NCBI RefSeq assembly: GCF_030124325.1
Contig: NZ_JASKLR010000014.1
Span: 62,001 to 126,000, forward strand
Length of the DNA stretch: 64,000 bases
Direction: 5' to 3'
Source of the DNA: Sinorhizobium sp. 8-89
GTDB lineage: Bacteria > Pseudomonadota > Alphaproteobacteria > Rhizobiales > Rhizobiaceae
This document shows, one piece after another, positions 47,578-56,984 of this stretch. Under the pieces are notes generated by a model that ran no database searches, had not been told where the DNA came from, and saw nothing but the letters and a program-made list of their open reading frames with translations. The position numbers and the translations under genes were made by a program. The first letter of the stretch is position 1; each line of letters starts with the position of its first letter.

Positions 47578-48527
47578 CGGACATCACCGCCGCGGGTCCT
47601 GAGACCTTCAAGAAGCACCCTGATCTTGGCGATGCCTTCGTTGCGCAGAGCGATCAGGCCGTCTTGGCCTTCGGATCCGATTCCTCGGCAGACTTCCTCG
47701 GCGTAAGCATTCATCAGCGCCTTGTCCGGCTTGAAGCACGCAGGCGCGGTGTAGCCGCTTTCCATCTCATGCGCGAGCAGATCAACAAACTCCTGATAGA
47801 GCGAAGGATCACGGGCGCCGAGATAGAACACGGAAGAAGGACCCATCACTGCCCATCTGATAGCCGGACCCGCGACAATCGCTCTGTCGATGGCCTCGAT
47901 ATCCGCGACCCCCTGTGACAGCAGGTATAGAATCTCGCGGAACACGGCAAACTGGATGCGGTTGCCGATATAGCCGTCGATTTCCCGTGCCAGCTCCACG
48001 ACTTCGCAGCCGGTCTTCTTGTAGAAATCGGTCGCAACGGTGATCGCCTCTTTGGCCACATCTCCACCAGCCAACTCCACAAGCGGGACCAGGTACGGTG
48101 GATTGAAGGGGTGGCCGATAATGATCCGTTCGCCATGTTTCGCCTGACGCCTCAGATCGGCCGCCATGAACCCGGATGAGCTCGATGCGATAACGGCTTC
48201 CGGCGGCGCGAAGGCATCTATCTCTGCGATCAAAGCGATCTTGGCATCGACGTCTTCCGTTGCGCTTTCCTGAACGAAGTGGCAATCGGCGAGCGCCTCG
48301 TGAAGATCAGTTGTGAACTTAACTCGAGACGGCGAGGCTCCAGGTGCGAGTCCCAACTCCACCAGTGACGGCATGGCTTTGTCCAGGGACTGCCTCAAAT
48401 AGCCCTCACGTTCAGCTGACTGGTCGTGAACAGTCACATCCAGGCCAGCCCGCATGAAGTGCGCCGCCCAACCCGAGCCGATCAGGCCGGCGCCCACGCA
48501 GGTGACTTTCGAAATCGCTTTGTTCAT
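47574..48527 (-). CDS. L-carnitine dehydrogenase, copy 2
   Basis: A 317-residue NAD-dependent dehydrogenase of the same type as the copy at 42106-43059: Rossmann motif VGAGLIGSGWAAHF, SSSSGFMAADL, GHPFNPPYLVPLVELAGG and EIDGYIGNRIQFAVFREILYLL. It should oxidise L-carnitine to 3-dehydrocarnitine in the cytoplasm. It is first in an operon with the thioesterase and is divergent from a LysR-type regulator that starts about 190 bases away, which is the usual arrangement for a LysR target. The other steps of the pathway follow downstream of the regulator. Confidence 0.93.
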   Translation of the reverse strand: MNKAISKVTCVGAGLIGSGWAAHFMRAGLDVTVHDQSAEREGYLRQSLDKAMPSLVELGLAPGASPSRVKFTTDLHEALADCHFVQESATEDVDAKIALIAEIDAFAPPEAVIASSSSGFMAADLRRQAKHGERIIIGHPFNPPYLVPLVELAGGDVAKEAITVATDFYKKTGCEVVELAREIDGYIGNRIQFAVFREILYLLSQGVADIEAIDRAIVAGPAIRWAVMGPSSVFYLGARDPSLYQEFVDLLAHEMESGYTAPACFKPDKALMNAYAEEVCRGIGSEGQDGLIALRNEGIAKIRVLLEGLRTRGGDVR

Positions 48528-48718
48528 TCAGTGTCGCTCCAACTGATCCTGCGCCGGCGTTGCCGGAACTCCTCAACGCTTGTCGAATGCAGAAGTCCGA
48601 TCGTGCCCATCGTTTGGTCGCTCAGATCACCTGCGTTGGCTTCGAGATGTACAATGAAACCCCTCTCCTGACCGGTTCGTATTGCACCTCGACATGTGAA
48701 TATGATAGACGAGTGGCC

Positions 48719-49633
48719 ATGAAGCTCCCGCCGTTGCAATCACTTCGATCCTTTGAGGCCGTCGCGCGAATGCAAAGCGTGACGCGCGCTGCAGAAGAAC
48801 TCTGTGTCTCTCATTCGGCGGTCAGCCATCAGATCAGAAAACTCGAAGACTGGATTGGTATTCAGCTCATCGAACGCAATGGTCGCGGTATCCGGCTGAC
48901 CGAGGCGGGCGAGCGCTACAAGCTCAAGGTCTGTGACGCGTTCGAGAGCATCAACGCCGAGACGGAACTGCTGCGACAGCGCAGTTCCTCCCCCATGGTG
49001 CGGGTGTCGTGCCTGCCGATGTTTGCGGTCGCTTGGCTGATGCCGCAGATGCACGACTTCTGGGGGAAGTTCCCGGACGTGCAGGTCGCTATCCAGTATG
49101 CGAGGGCAGCGAAGATACTGGACCCCGTTTCAGTGGATGTCGCCATTCAGCATGGCAACCCCAGCGACTTTCCCGATTTCGTTGCCATCCCGCTACTGGA
49201 CGGGACCACGGTACCCGTCGCCTCGCCAGAGTATCTGCAACGCAACAACTACCAGGACCCGACAGATCTTACGCGTCTGACGCTGTTACACGATGATGAT
49301 CGGAAGTTCTGGGGTCTCTGGCTCAAGAAGGTTTCGATTGATTTTGATGTCGATCCGCAGCTGTCTGAGACAGGCACGATCTTTCCGGACGGCAACTTGA
49401 CCTTGGCCGCCTGTCTCGCAGGTGAGGGCGTGGCGCTCTTGCCTCGCAGCGTCGTCCTTTCTCAGTTGAGGGCGAAGACGCTCGTCTCATTGTCGACTGT
49501 GGCGATCGAGGAGGAGAAGTCATACCTGCTGCTTACGCCCAAGAACCGACCGGTTCCGCGCAGCGCCCTTTGTTTTGCGCAATGGCTGCAATCGCTTCCC
49601 GGCACCATTAAGATCGGCGTTCCCAAAGATTAG
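48719..49633 (+). CDS. LysR-family regulator, GcvA-like
   Basis: A 304-residue regulator. The N-terminal winged helix-turn-helix is LQSLRSFEAVARMQSVTRAAEELCVSHSAVSHQIRKLEDW; the effector domain follows (RVSCLPMFAVAWLMPQM, FPDVQVAIQYA, DVAIQHGN, GEGVALLPRS). The text resembles the GcvA/AmpR branch. The start MKLPPLQSLRSFEA was chosen from the family; the frame is open to 48560. It lies between the divergent carnitine dehydrogenase operon and the cleavage-enzyme gene, so it probably controls both in response to carnitine or a breakdown product. Known Pseudomonas CdhR is an AraC-type protein, so this would be a different kind of regulator. Confidence 0.9.
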   Translation: MKLPPLQSLRSFEAVARMQSVTRAAEELCVSHSAVSHQIRKLEDWIGIQLIERNGRGIRLTEAGERYKLKVCDAFESINAETELLRQRSSSPMVRVSCLPMFAVAWLMPQMHDFWGKFPDVQVAIQYARAAKILDPVSVDVAIQHGNPSDFPDFVAIPLLDGTTVPVASPEYLQRNNYQDPTDLTRLTLLHDDDRKFWGLWLKKVSIDFDVDPQLSETGTIFPDGNLTLAACLAGEGVALLPRSVVLSQLRAKTLVSLSTVAIEEEKSYLLLTPKNRPVPRSALCFAQWLQSLPGTIKIGVPKD

Positions 49634-49658
49634 CTTCGCCCCCGTTCATCGCCTTCTC

Positions 49659-49679
49659 TGTCAACTGGCAGAGTTGACA
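49659..49679. promoter_or_regulatory. Palindrome between the LysR gene and the cleavage-enzyme gene
   Basis: A perfect 8-bp inverted repeat TGTCAACT / AGTTGACA with a 5-base centre. It is AT-balanced and has no T-run, so it looks more like a protein-binding site than a terminator. It lies 26 bases after the LysR stop and about 350 before the next start. The rest of 49634-50031 shows no gene. Confidence 0.45.
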
Positions 49680-50031
49680 ATACTTCTCGGCGAAGGAATC
49701 GTCGTGCAGGGTGGGAAGCCCCGTTGGCGCTGATATTCTCCAGTGCGGCGACCCCGCCATTGTCACTCTGCGCGAGTTCGCGCGACTTTTCCCAAACGGA
49801 TCCCACCTCTGTCCCCCACCCGGGAATTGTCAATCTCATTCAAGTTTCAGTCGCCAACTTTCACTTGTCCCCAGAGCGGGAATCTCCGCTAGCTATGGAT
49901 ACGCTTCACAGTGAACGAGGCTTCTCAAGCAGCCTTCCCGACCAAGCGTTTTGTTTCAACGGCGCGGTGCTGATCCTTCGTCAGGGTCGGCGACGCTGGG
50001 TGGCAAGTCACGTCAATCATCGGAGACAAAC

Positions 50032-50916
50032 ATGAACCGCGAACCATTCATTACTTGCGCCGTGACAGGCGGCGGCGACTTCGCAGGCAAGAGCCCGCAT
50101 GTGCCGGTCACGCCTTTGGAAATCGCCGATAGCGCGCTCGAAGCGCATGAGGCGGGTGCAGCGATTGTTCATCTTCACGTCCGCGATCCCGAAACCCGTC
50201 TAGGTAGCCGGGACATCGGCCTCTATCGTGAGCTCGTTACGATCATCCGTGAGCGCAACAAGGACGTGATCATCAACCTCACCGGTGGCATGGGCGGTGA
50301 GATCCTGTTCAGCTCCGCAGACTCCCCACTTCCTCCGGCCGTCGGAACGGACTTCGTCGGCCCGGCCCAGCGTATGGAACACATCCTGGAACTGAAGCCC
50401 GAAATCGCCAGCCTCGACACCGGCTCGTTGAACTTCGACGACTCTCTCTACGCGACGACACCGACCTGGCTACGCGCAATGGCGGACAGCTACAAACATG
50501 CGTCCGTCCTTCCGGAGATCGAAGTCTTCGAGCTTGGCCATATCGAACTGGCAAAACAGTTGATCAAGGAAGGGCGCATTTCGCAGCCGGCACTCTTCCA
50601 GCTTTGCCTCGGGATCAAATATGGGGCCCCCGCTACACCGGATGCGATGATGGCGATGCGTAATGCCTTGCCGGCCGGTGCCATATGGGCTGGATTCGGA
50701 CTCGGCGCCATGCAGCTTCCCATGGCCGCACAAGCGGTGCTGATGGGAGGGAACATTCGCGTCGGTCTGGAAGATAACCTCTACCTCGAGCGCGGCGTCC
50801 TTGCGACGAATGCCCAGTTGGTAGCGAAGGCCCGCCAGGTCGCCGAAGCGATGGGCGCGAAAATTCGCTCTGCGTCAGAAACGCGGGCGTTGCTCAATCT
50901 CAGGTCCCGCGGATAA
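50032..50916 (+). CDS. Beta-keto acid cleavage enzyme (BKACE), probable 3-dehydrocarnitine cleavage
   Basis: A 294-residue zinc-dependent enzyme of the former DUF849 family. Family text: FITCAVTGGGD, SPHVPVTPLEIADSALEAHEAGAAIVHLHVRDPET with the two zinc-binding histidines in HLH, IINLTGGMGG, ASLDTGSLNF, and VGLEDNLYLERGVLATNAQLVAKA with the conserved Glu. In carnitine catabolism this enzyme reacts 3-dehydrocarnitine with acetyl-CoA to give betainyl-CoA and acetoacetate. GGAGAC precedes the ATG. Next to carnitine dehydrogenase and a thioesterase, so this substrate is likely. Confidence 0.92.
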   Translation: MNREPFITCAVTGGGDFAGKSPHVPVTPLEIADSALEAHEAGAAIVHLHVRDPETRLGSRDIGLYRELVTIIRERNKDVIINLTGGMGGEILFSSADSPLPPAVGTDFVGPAQRMEHILELKPEIASLDTGSLNFDDSLYATTPTWLRAMADSYKHASVLPEIEVFELGHIELAKQLIKEGRISQPALFQLCLGIKYGAPATPDAMMAMRNALPAGAIWAGFGLGAMQLPMAAQAVLMGGNIRVGLEDNLYLERGVLATNAQLVAKARQVAEAMGAKIRSASETRALLNLRSRG

Positions 50917-51043
50917 CGCATTGAGCGTTGCGGCTCAACATGAAGCCGCAACGCTCACGGCAACCAGAATATGTGGCGTCCAACGCGGCGCCACGTTTTT
51001 AGGCTTTCCGACCGGGCTCTGGCGTCTGAATCGCGTGTGGCGC

Positions 51044-51841
51044 TCAGATGACCAGGCTCCCACCATCGATGGGAAGGGCAATGCCGGTAATTGACTTGGC
51101 AGCATCAGAGCACAGGAACAGAACGCCGGCGGCAATCTCGTCCGTCTCCACGAAGCGGCGGGTGGGCATATCCGTCAGGAAATAATTCCGGGCGGCTTCA
51201 TCAAAGGAGTATTGAAGCTCATCAGCTTTCGCCTCGACCTGCTTTGCGACTAGCGGCGTCAGGACCCATGCCGGACACACGGCATTGCAGGTGATCCCGA
51301 GTTGAGCGCCTTCGAGAGCGGCTTCTCTCGTCAATCCAAGAATGCCATGCTTCGTCGCCACGTAGCCGGATTTGCGCGCTTCAGCGGTGAACGCGAGTGT
51401 CGAAGCCGTGTTTATAATTCGACCCCAGCCGCGCTCTTTCATCTGTGGCCAGACCGCCCGCGTGGTCGCGAAGGCTGCAGTCAGATTGATCGCAATAAGG
51501 CGCTGCCATTGCTCATCCGGGAACTCATCGATGTCCGCCAGGTGCTGCGCACCGGCATTGTTGACCAGAATATCCACTCTGCCGAGTGCGGCGGTTACAG
51601 CCCCGACCAGATCGCCCGCTTCCTTGAGGTTCGACAGGTCGTGACCAAAATGCTTTGCCCGGCGGCCGGTCTCTTTGCCGATGTCGTTTTCAATCGCTGC
51701 TATCTCTTCAGAGGAGGCGAAGCCGTTTAACGCCACGTCGGCCCCATTGGCAGCCAGCATCCGACCAATTGCCAACCCAATGCCGCTCGTCGATCCTGTT
51801 ACCAAGGCGACCTTGCGTTCAAGTGGCACAGAGATGTTCAT
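51044..51841 (-). CDS. Short-chain dehydrogenase, 3-hydroxybutyrate dehydrogenase-like
   Basis: A 265-residue SDR. Cofactor motif VTGSTSGIGLAIG at residue 14, NNAGAQH, catalytic Ser in NTASTLAFTAEA and the YxxxK motif in SGYVATKHG; ending GIALPIDGGSLVI. The sequence fits the D-3-hydroxybutyrate dehydrogenase group, including the insertion VAKQVEAKADELQ and TRRFVETDEIA. It would give acetoacetate, which the CoA-transferase and thiolase downstream can process. It is convergent with the cleavage enzyme gene and divergent from the transporter operon. Confidence 0.88.
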   Translation of the reverse strand: MNISVPLERKVALVTGSTSGIGLAIGRMLAANGADVALNGFASSEEIAAIENDIGKETGRRAKHFGHDLSNLKEAGDLVGAVTAALGRVDILVNNAGAQHLADIDEFPDEQWQRLIAINLTAAFATTRAVWPQMKERGWGRIINTASTLAFTAEARKSGYVATKHGILGLTREAALEGAQLGITCNAVCPAWVLTPLVAKQVEAKADELQYSFDEAARNYFLTDMPTRRFVETDEIAAGVLFLCSDAAKSITGIALPIDGGSLVI

Positions 51842-52250
51842 CGGGAGACCTTTCCAAAATCGTTGAACTCACAGGGAATCCAGAGAACGGCGCCGGAGGA
51901 AGAAGAACAAGTGAATCCGCACGCATTCTTGTGAGCAGAATTCACCAAAGAGAGACCTCCAACTCCAGACCGCTGGTGCCTGGAAAACGCAGGTTCACTT
52001 TCCTGTGTGCCTCTTCGCTAAACGGGCGAAGATCCGAATGTTGCAGAGGCTCGCGCGGCCGCGCGGTCTGACGCGTATAATTGTGAATCGGATTCACGTG
52101 TCGGGCACAAAAGATCAATTGAACGAACGACAGCAGTAAACGAGCATGCAGGCGCTGGGATAGAGCAATAGCCAATAGGCAAATAGTCTGCTGCGTCGAG
52201 TTGATCGGGCTGTTTCAGCGAGCTCAAGCGTGCGCAGCTGAAAAAGGGGA
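51842..52250. other. Divergent promoter region of SDR and transporter genes
   Basis: About 410 bases without a gene. It contains the dyad GTGAATC-G-GATTCAC at 52083-52097 and a looser GTGA-N7-TCAC at about 51931. These are candidate operators for the divergent genes. Confidence 0.5.
52083..52097. promoter_or_regulatory. Dyad GTGAATCGGATTCAC upstream of the transporter operon
   Basis: Perfect 7-bp arms around one base. It sits about 155 bases upstream of the ABC ATPase gene. The GTGAAT half-site recurs in the larger palindrome at 55410-55434 before the CoA-transferase genes. Confidence 0.5.
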
Positions 52251-53042
52251 ATGAGTGTGAACCCAAGTTCTTCATTGCCGCGAGAGCCGCTGCTGGAAGT
52301 CCGCAATCTGCGGAAGTCGTTCGGGTCTTTGGAGGTGTTGAAAGGTGTCGGTATTCAGGCCGCCAAAGGCGACATCGTTACGCTGATCGGTAGCTCCGGA
52401 TCCGGCAAAAGCACGCTCATCCGCTGCATTAACTTTCTTGAGGAACCGTCGGCCGGCGAGATTGTCCTCGACGGCATAGTATTTCCCGCGATGGGCGGTG
52501 TACGCCGGACGAGGAAAAACAATGCCGATCTGATTGCCTTGCGCCGCAAGGTCGGAATGGTGTTCCAATCCTTCAATCTCTGGCCCCATCGCAATGCGAT
52601 CGAGAACGTGATGGAGGGCCCGGTCCAGGTTCTCGGGATCTCAAAGAGAGAAGCGCGCGACAGGGCGCTTGGCTATCTGGAGAAGGTCGGTCTCGCGGGC
52701 CGCATCGATCATTATCCGTCTCAGCTTTCGGGCGGGCAGCAGCAACGCGTCGCCATCGCGCGAGCACTCGCCATGGAACCCGAGATACTGCTGTTTGACG
52801 AGCCGACATCGGCGCTCGATCCCGAACTCGTCGGCGAAGTTCTGCGCGTCATGAAGAGCCTGGCCTCGGAGGGGAGGACGATGATCATCGTTACCCACGA
52901 GATGCAGTTCGCGCTTGAGGTCTCCTCCGAGGTGGTCTTCCTCTCGAAGGGCAATATCGAAGAGCGAGGCGCGCCCTCCGAAATCCTCAAATCTCCGAAG
53001 TCGGAAGCGCTCGGGTCCTTCCTTCAAAGGTATCGATCCTAG
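52251..53042 (+). CDS. ABC transporter ATP-binding protein, polar amino acid type
   Basis: A 263-residue ATPase of the HisP/GlnQ/OccP group. Walker A GSSGSGKSTL, Q-loop VFQSFNLWPHRN, signature LSGGQQQRVAIARALAMEPEILLFDEPTSALDPE with Walker B, H-loop THEMQFAL. It powers the importer whose binding protein and two permeases follow on the same strand within about 2.2 kb. Context among carnitine genes suggests carnitine, a betaine or 3-hydroxybutyrate-related compounds, but quaternary amine carriers usually belong to other ABC families, so the substrate is open. AAAAAGGGGA precedes the start. Confidence 0.93.
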   Translation: MSVNPSSSLPREPLLEVRNLRKSFGSLEVLKGVGIQAAKGDIVTLIGSSGSGKSTLIRCINFLEEPSAGEIVLDGIVFPAMGGVRRTRKNNADLIALRRKVGMVFQSFNLWPHRNAIENVMEGPVQVLGISKREARDRALGYLEKVGLAGRIDHYPSQLSGGQQQRVAIARALAMEPEILLFDEPTSALDPELVGEVLRVMKSLASEGRTMIIVTHEMQFALEVSSEVVFLSKGNIEERGAPSEILKSPKSEALGSFLQRYRS

Positions 53043-53069
53043 TCAACATCAAGAAAAGGGGAACCTAAG

Positions 53070-53849
53070 ATGAAAATGTTCAAGATTTTGTCGTCGACTG
53101 TCTTCGCCGCCGCTGTGAGCTTCGGGTCGTTTTCCTCCGCTCATGCCGACGAAACGATCAAGATCGGCATTGATGCCGCTTACAAGCCATTCGCCTATGT
53201 CGATGCCAATGGCGAGATGTCTGGTTTCGAGATCGACCTGATCAAGGCTGTCTGCGCTGAGATCAAGGCGGACTGCGAACTTTCGAATGTGCCGTGGGAC
53301 GGCATCTTCACCGCGCTTGAGACTGGAACCATCGACATGATAGGTACCACCGTTACCAAGACGAAGGTGCGGCTCGAGAAGTACGATGCCTCACGGATGA
53401 TCTACCGCGTCGGCTTTGCATTCCTGGTCCCGAAGGACTCAGATACTTCGAGGGGGCTTGACGGCTTGAAAGGGCAGTCGATCGGCACAATCGTCGGAAC
53501 GCAATCCTACTACGATTACATCAAGGGCGTGCTTGGCGCCGACACGGACATCCGCGGCTACGACACCGCCGATGCGGCAGTGCTGGACCTCGACGCCGGT
53601 CGTATCGCCGCTTTCCAGAGCGATAACCTCCAGCTCGAGCAAGCTTACGTGAGCACGGGCAACTACAAGCTCGCGGCCGAGGCGACCTTCGATCCCAAAT
53701 ATGTAGGTGAAGGGAGGGCCTGGTTCTTCCGGAAGGGATCCGCCGATCTGGTCGGCAAGATCGACAAAGGACTGGACGCAGTCATCGCAGCAGGGAAGGT
53801 GGACGAACTTGGTCTGAAGTATTTCAACACCAAGCTGGTCTCCAAGTAA
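53070..53849 (+). CDS. Periplasmic substrate-binding protein of the ABC transporter
   Basis: A 259-residue protein with a cleavable signal peptide (about 27 residues, ending SAHADET) and the SBP family 3 fold: IKIGIDAAYKPFAYVDANGEMSGFEIDLIKAVC, CELSNVPWDGIFTALETGTIDMIGTTVTKTKVR, GTIVGTQSYYDYI. The family binds polar amino acids, opines and similar compounds; the aspartate after the YKPF/FE-ID motif that usually grips the alpha-amino group is replaced in part, so the ligand cannot be read off. An AAGGGGAACC site precedes the ATG. Second gene of the transporter operon. Confidence 0.92.
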   Translation: MKMFKILSSTVFAAAVSFGSFSSAHADETIKIGIDAAYKPFAYVDANGEMSGFEIDLIKAVCAEIKADCELSNVPWDGIFTALETGTIDMIGTTVTKTKVRLEKYDASRMIYRVGFAFLVPKDSDTSRGLDGLKGQSIGTIVGTQSYYDYIKGVLGADTDIRGYDTADAAVLDLDAGRIAAFQSDNLQLEQAYVSTGNYKLAAEATFDPKYVGEGRAWFFRKGSADLVGKIDKGLDAVIAAGKVDELGLKYFNTKLVSK

Positions 53850-53884
53850 TCGACTGATGGCAAACCTAACACAGGGGATGTGCG

Positions 53885-54565
53885 ATGATTGAAATCGTTG
53901 CACCCTACTTGAGCTTTTGGTCGAAGGGCGCGGCACTCACTTTGGGACTGTCGGCCGCGTCCTTTCCCATCTGCGTCCTGATCGGCTTGACGGTGGCATT
54001 CGCCGCCGTCTCGCAGGCCCGTCCGATGTCGCTGGCGGCGGCGGCATACATCAACATATTCCGTGGTCTCCCCGAGATCATCGTGATCTTCGTAGTGTTC
54101 TACGGTTCGAATATCGTTCTCACGGCGCTGGGGCAGTCTCTGGGTTTTCAGGTTGGAGGGACGAATCCCGCCGTTGCGGCGTTGGTGGCGCTTTCCATCC
54201 AGTTCGGATCCTATGCCGCTGTGATCTTCAAGGACTGGATGACTGTGTTTCCCAAGGGCTACACGGAAGCGGGACTGGCAATAGGCATGACCCGCTTCCA
54301 GATCCGCAGGCGGATCGTGGTTCCGCTGCTGTTGCGTTCGGCAACGCCGGCGCTCGGCAACCTCTTTCTCGTGATGTTAAAGGTATCGGCTCTTGCGTCG
54401 CTCATCGGAGTGGCGGAACTGAGCCGTACGACCAGTATCATCGCCGGATCCACGCGCGAACCGCTTGTCTGCTATCTGATCGCGGCTGTCATGTATCTCG
54501 TCATCTCGGCGTTTTCGGGCTTCGTTCAACATCGGTTCGAAGCGGCCATGGAGAGGTCACTCTAG
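53885..54565 (+). CDS. ABC transporter permease, HisM/HisQ type (first)
   Basis: A 226-residue inner-membrane permease with about five membrane segments. It has the N-terminal AALTLGLSAASFPICVLIGLTVAF, the FRGLPEIIVIFVVFYG segment and the EAA loop (YTEAGLAIGMTRFQIRRRIVVPLLLRSATPALGN). It forms a heterodimer with the next protein. The next gene starts directly after its stop codon (TAGATG), showing coupling. Confidence 0.92.
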   Translation: MIEIVAPYLSFWSKGAALTLGLSAASFPICVLIGLTVAFAAVSQARPMSLAAAAYINIFRGLPEIIVIFVVFYGSNIVLTALGQSLGFQVGGTNPAVAALVALSIQFGSYAAVIFKDWMTVFPKGYTEAGLAIGMTRFQIRRRIVVPLLLRSATPALGNLFLVMLKVSALASLIGVAELSRTTSIIAGSTREPLVCYLIAAVMYLVISAFSGFVQHRFEAAMERSL

Positions 54566-55276
54566 ATGCTGAATTTCGCTATTCTCGAGACGAGTGCCTT
54601 CTGGTGGGCCGTTCTGGACGGATTGGGCGTCACGTTGGCGCTTACTGCTCTCAGCATGATCCTGGGATTTCTCCTGGGCGGCGTTCTCGCGTCGATGAAC
54701 GTCTACGGCAGGCCCGGTATTCGGTTTACGGCCAAAGCGTACATCTTCGTGTTCCGCGGAGTGCCGCTCCTGATCCTGCTTTTCCTCTTCTACTACGGTC
54801 TGCCACGGGTGACCTGGCTGAGAGGAAGCCTGTTCTGGGATCTGGTCCTGACGTCTCCGTTCCGGACCGCGGTGTTTGTCCTGACCATCAACAACGCTGC
54901 TTATCTCGGCGAAATGATCCGAGGCGGCCTTCGGATGGTGCCCGCCGGCCTGCTGGAAGCGGCGGCCGCTGTCGGTATGACAAAGACACGCGCGTTCTTC
55001 CGTGTGCATGCCCCACTTGCCGTTCGATCCATCCTGGGAAACCTTGGGAGCGAAACGATTGCCGTGGTGAAGGCATCCGCAATCACCAGTGCGATTACCG
55101 TTCGCGATCTGATGGGCGGACCGACCGTGCTCGGCAAGGTGTACCTCGATCCTTTGACACCGCTGCTGGTCGTCGGCGTCATCTATATCGTGCTCGTGCA
55201 ACTCATCGACGTCGGCACAAAGCTGGTGAGGAGCCAGCTCGCACTGCCCGGTACGGCGCAATCTCATCACGTCTAG
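54566..55276 (+). CDS. ABC transporter permease, HisM/HisQ type (second)
   Basis: A 236-residue permease: GLGVTLALTALSMILGFLLGG, FRGVPLLILLFLFYYGLP and the EAA loop (GLLEAAAAVGMTKTRAFFRVHAPLAVRSILGN). It contacts the ATPase through this loop. Last gene of the four-gene transporter operon; no terminator hairpin with a T-run was noticed after it. Confidence 0.92.
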   Translation: MLNFAILETSAFWWAVLDGLGVTLALTALSMILGFLLGGVLASMNVYGRPGIRFTAKAYIFVFRGVPLLILLFLFYYGLPRVTWLRGSLFWDLVLTSPFRTAVFVLTINNAAYLGEMIRGGLRMVPAGLLEAAAAVGMTKTRAFFRVHAPLAVRSILGNLGSETIAVVKASAITSAITVRDLMGGPTVLGKVYLDPLTPLLVVGVIYIVLVQLIDVGTKLVRSQLALPGTAQSHHV

Positions 55277-55409
55277 CATTGTGGATCGTCCATCAAGGTC
55301 AACGGGCGCGCCTTGCCGACGCGCCCGCATTTCGTTGGTCTCTTCGGAATAGAACCGCGATAGCCAGAGTGAAATTCGCGCTTTCGCGCTGGCTGGCTCC
55401 GATATTCAG

Positions 55410-55434
55410 GATATGTGTTCACAATTCACATATC
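55410..55434. promoter_or_regulatory. Palindrome before the CoA-transferase operon
   Basis: Perfect 8-bp arms GATATGTG / CACATATC enclose TTCACAATT, whose TTCACA and the outer TGTG repeat the GTGAA theme seen at 52083-52097. It lies about 130 bases upstream of the CoA-transferase alpha-subunit start and is a likely operator for that operon. Confidence 0.5.
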
Positions 55435-55562
55435 TGAGTGAAAACGGCACCAATAGCGTGACCGGCAATTTGCTAGCACTCACAGCAGCCACGCCTAGAG
55501 CCCCATGGCTCCTAGGCCCTTTGCGGCAGAGCGCTCATCGGTTTCAAAATTGGAGGAGTGAC

Positions 55563-56261
55563 GTGAACAAGATCTATGCTGACGCGGGTTCAGCGCTTGA
55601 AGGCCTGCTGGTCGACGGAATGTTCATTGCTGCGGGTGGCTTTGGCCTTTGCGGCATACCGGAACTGTTGATCGACGCCGTTCGCGAGGCGGGCACAAAG
55701 GACCTGACGATCGCCTCTAACAACTGCGGCGTCGACGACTTCGGGCTAGGCGTGTTGCTGAAGACGAAGCAGATCAGGAAGATGATCTCGTCCTATGTCG
55801 GCGAGAACGCCGAGTTCATGCGCCAATATTTGAGCGGTGAGCTGGAACTGGAGTTCAATCCGCAGGGGACGCTGGCGGAGCGCATGCGGGCGGGCGGCGC
55901 GGGGATTGCCGGCTTCTACACCAAGACCGGCGTCGGCACGGTTGTAGCCGAGGGTAAGGAAGTGAAGAGCTTCAACGGCGAGAGCCATGTGCTCGAAACT
56001 GGCATCGTCGCTGACCTGTCGATCGTCAAGGCCTGGAAGGCGGACACCTCAGGCAATCTCGTCTTTCGCAAGACCGCCCGTAACTTCAACCCGCCGGCGG
56101 CGACCTGCGGCAAGATCTGCGTCGCCGAAGTCGAGGAAATCGTGCCAGCCGGCAGCCTCGACCCTGATCACATCCACCTGCCGGGAATCTACGTGCATCG
56201 CCTGATCCAGGGCGAGCATGAGAAACGCATCGAGCAGCGCACCACGCGCGCGGCGGCTTGA
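55563..56261 (+). CDS. 3-oxoacid CoA-transferase, subunit A
   Basis: A 232-residue alpha subunit of succinyl-CoA:3-ketoacid CoA-transferase, which activates acetoacetate with succinyl-CoA. Family text: [67 protein letters not shown] and ILPP-like end [21 protein letters not shown]. The GTG at 55563 is chosen since the family starts M/V-N-K just there and GGAGTGAC precedes it; the open frame reaches further back to 55413. The B subunit follows 20 bases later. Confidence 0.92.
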   Translation: MNKIYADAGSALEGLLVDGMFIAAGGFGLCGIPELLIDAVREAGTKDLTIASNNCGVDDFGLGVLLKTKQIRKMISSYVGENAEFMRQYLSGELELEFNPQGTLAERMRAGGAGIAGFYTKTGVGTVVAEGKEVKSFNGESHVLETGIVADLSIVKAWKADTSGNLVFRKTARNFNPPAATCGKICVAEVEEIVPAGSLDPDHIHLPGIYVHRLIQGEHEKRIEQRTTRAAA

Positions 56262-56281
56262 AGGACAGGGGAAGAGACAAG

Positions 56282-56911
56282 ATGGCCTGGGACAGAAACC
56301 AGATGGCGGCGCGCGCCGCCCGCGAGCTTGAAGACGGCACCTATGTCAACCTCGGCATCGGCATTCCGACGCTGGTCGCTAACTATATTCCCGAAGGCGT
56401 GCACGTGACGCTGCAGTCGGAAAACGGCCTGCTCGGCATCGGGCCGTTTCCGACCGAGGATCAGATCGACGCCGACCTCATCAATGCCGGCAAGCAGACG
56501 GTGACGGCGCTACCGCATTCGGCCTTCTTCGACTCGGCGCAGAGCTTTGCGATGATCCGCGGCGGCAAGATCGCCATGGCGATCCTCGGCGCCATGGAAG
56601 TGGCCGAGAACGGCGACCTCGCCAACTGGATGATCCCGGGCAAGCTGGTCAAGGGCATGGGTGGGGCGATGGACCTCGTCGCCGGCGTCAAGCGCGTGGT
56701 CGTGGTCATGGATCACACCAACAAGGCTGGCGAATCCAAGGTGCTGAAGGCCTGCACCCTGCCGCTCACGGGTAAGAGCGTCGTCGATCGGATCATCACC
56801 AATCTCGGTGTGCTCGACGTCGTCGATGGCGGACTGAGGCTGGTCGAGCTTGCCGAAGGCGTCACCGACGGCGAGATCCGCAGCGCCACCGAGGCGACCA
56901 TCGTCAACTAA
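56282..56911 (+). CDS. 3-oxoacid CoA-transferase, subunit B
   Basis: A 209-residue beta subunit. The catalytic glutamate is in [12 protein letters not shown]; other family text is [41 protein letters not shown] and [33 protein letters not shown] site precedes the ATG. With subunit A and the thiolase it turns acetoacetate into two acetyl-CoA, the carbon left from carnitine or 3-hydroxybutyrate. Confidence 0.93.
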   Translation: MAWDRNQMAARAARELEDGTYVNLGIGIPTLVANYIPEGVHVTLQSENGLLGIGPFPTEDQIDADLINAGKQTVTALPHSAFFDSAQSFAMIRGGKIAMAILGAMEVAENGDLANWMIPGKLVKGMGGAMDLVAGVKRVVVVMDHTNKAGESKVLKACTLPLTGKSVVDRIITNLGVLDVVDGGLRLVELAEGVTDGEIRSATEATIVN

Positions 56912-56984
56912 GGCGGGCGGCTTATTGCCGAGAGGCTGAAGCCGGTGCTTTGCCGGCTTCATGCGAGGAGGAGAGGAGATCAGC

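Noticed and set aside
53917-55437. Plus-strand open frame of 506 codons
   Set aside because: Out of phase with two permease genes that have clear EAA loops and membrane segments; it is a composition artefact.
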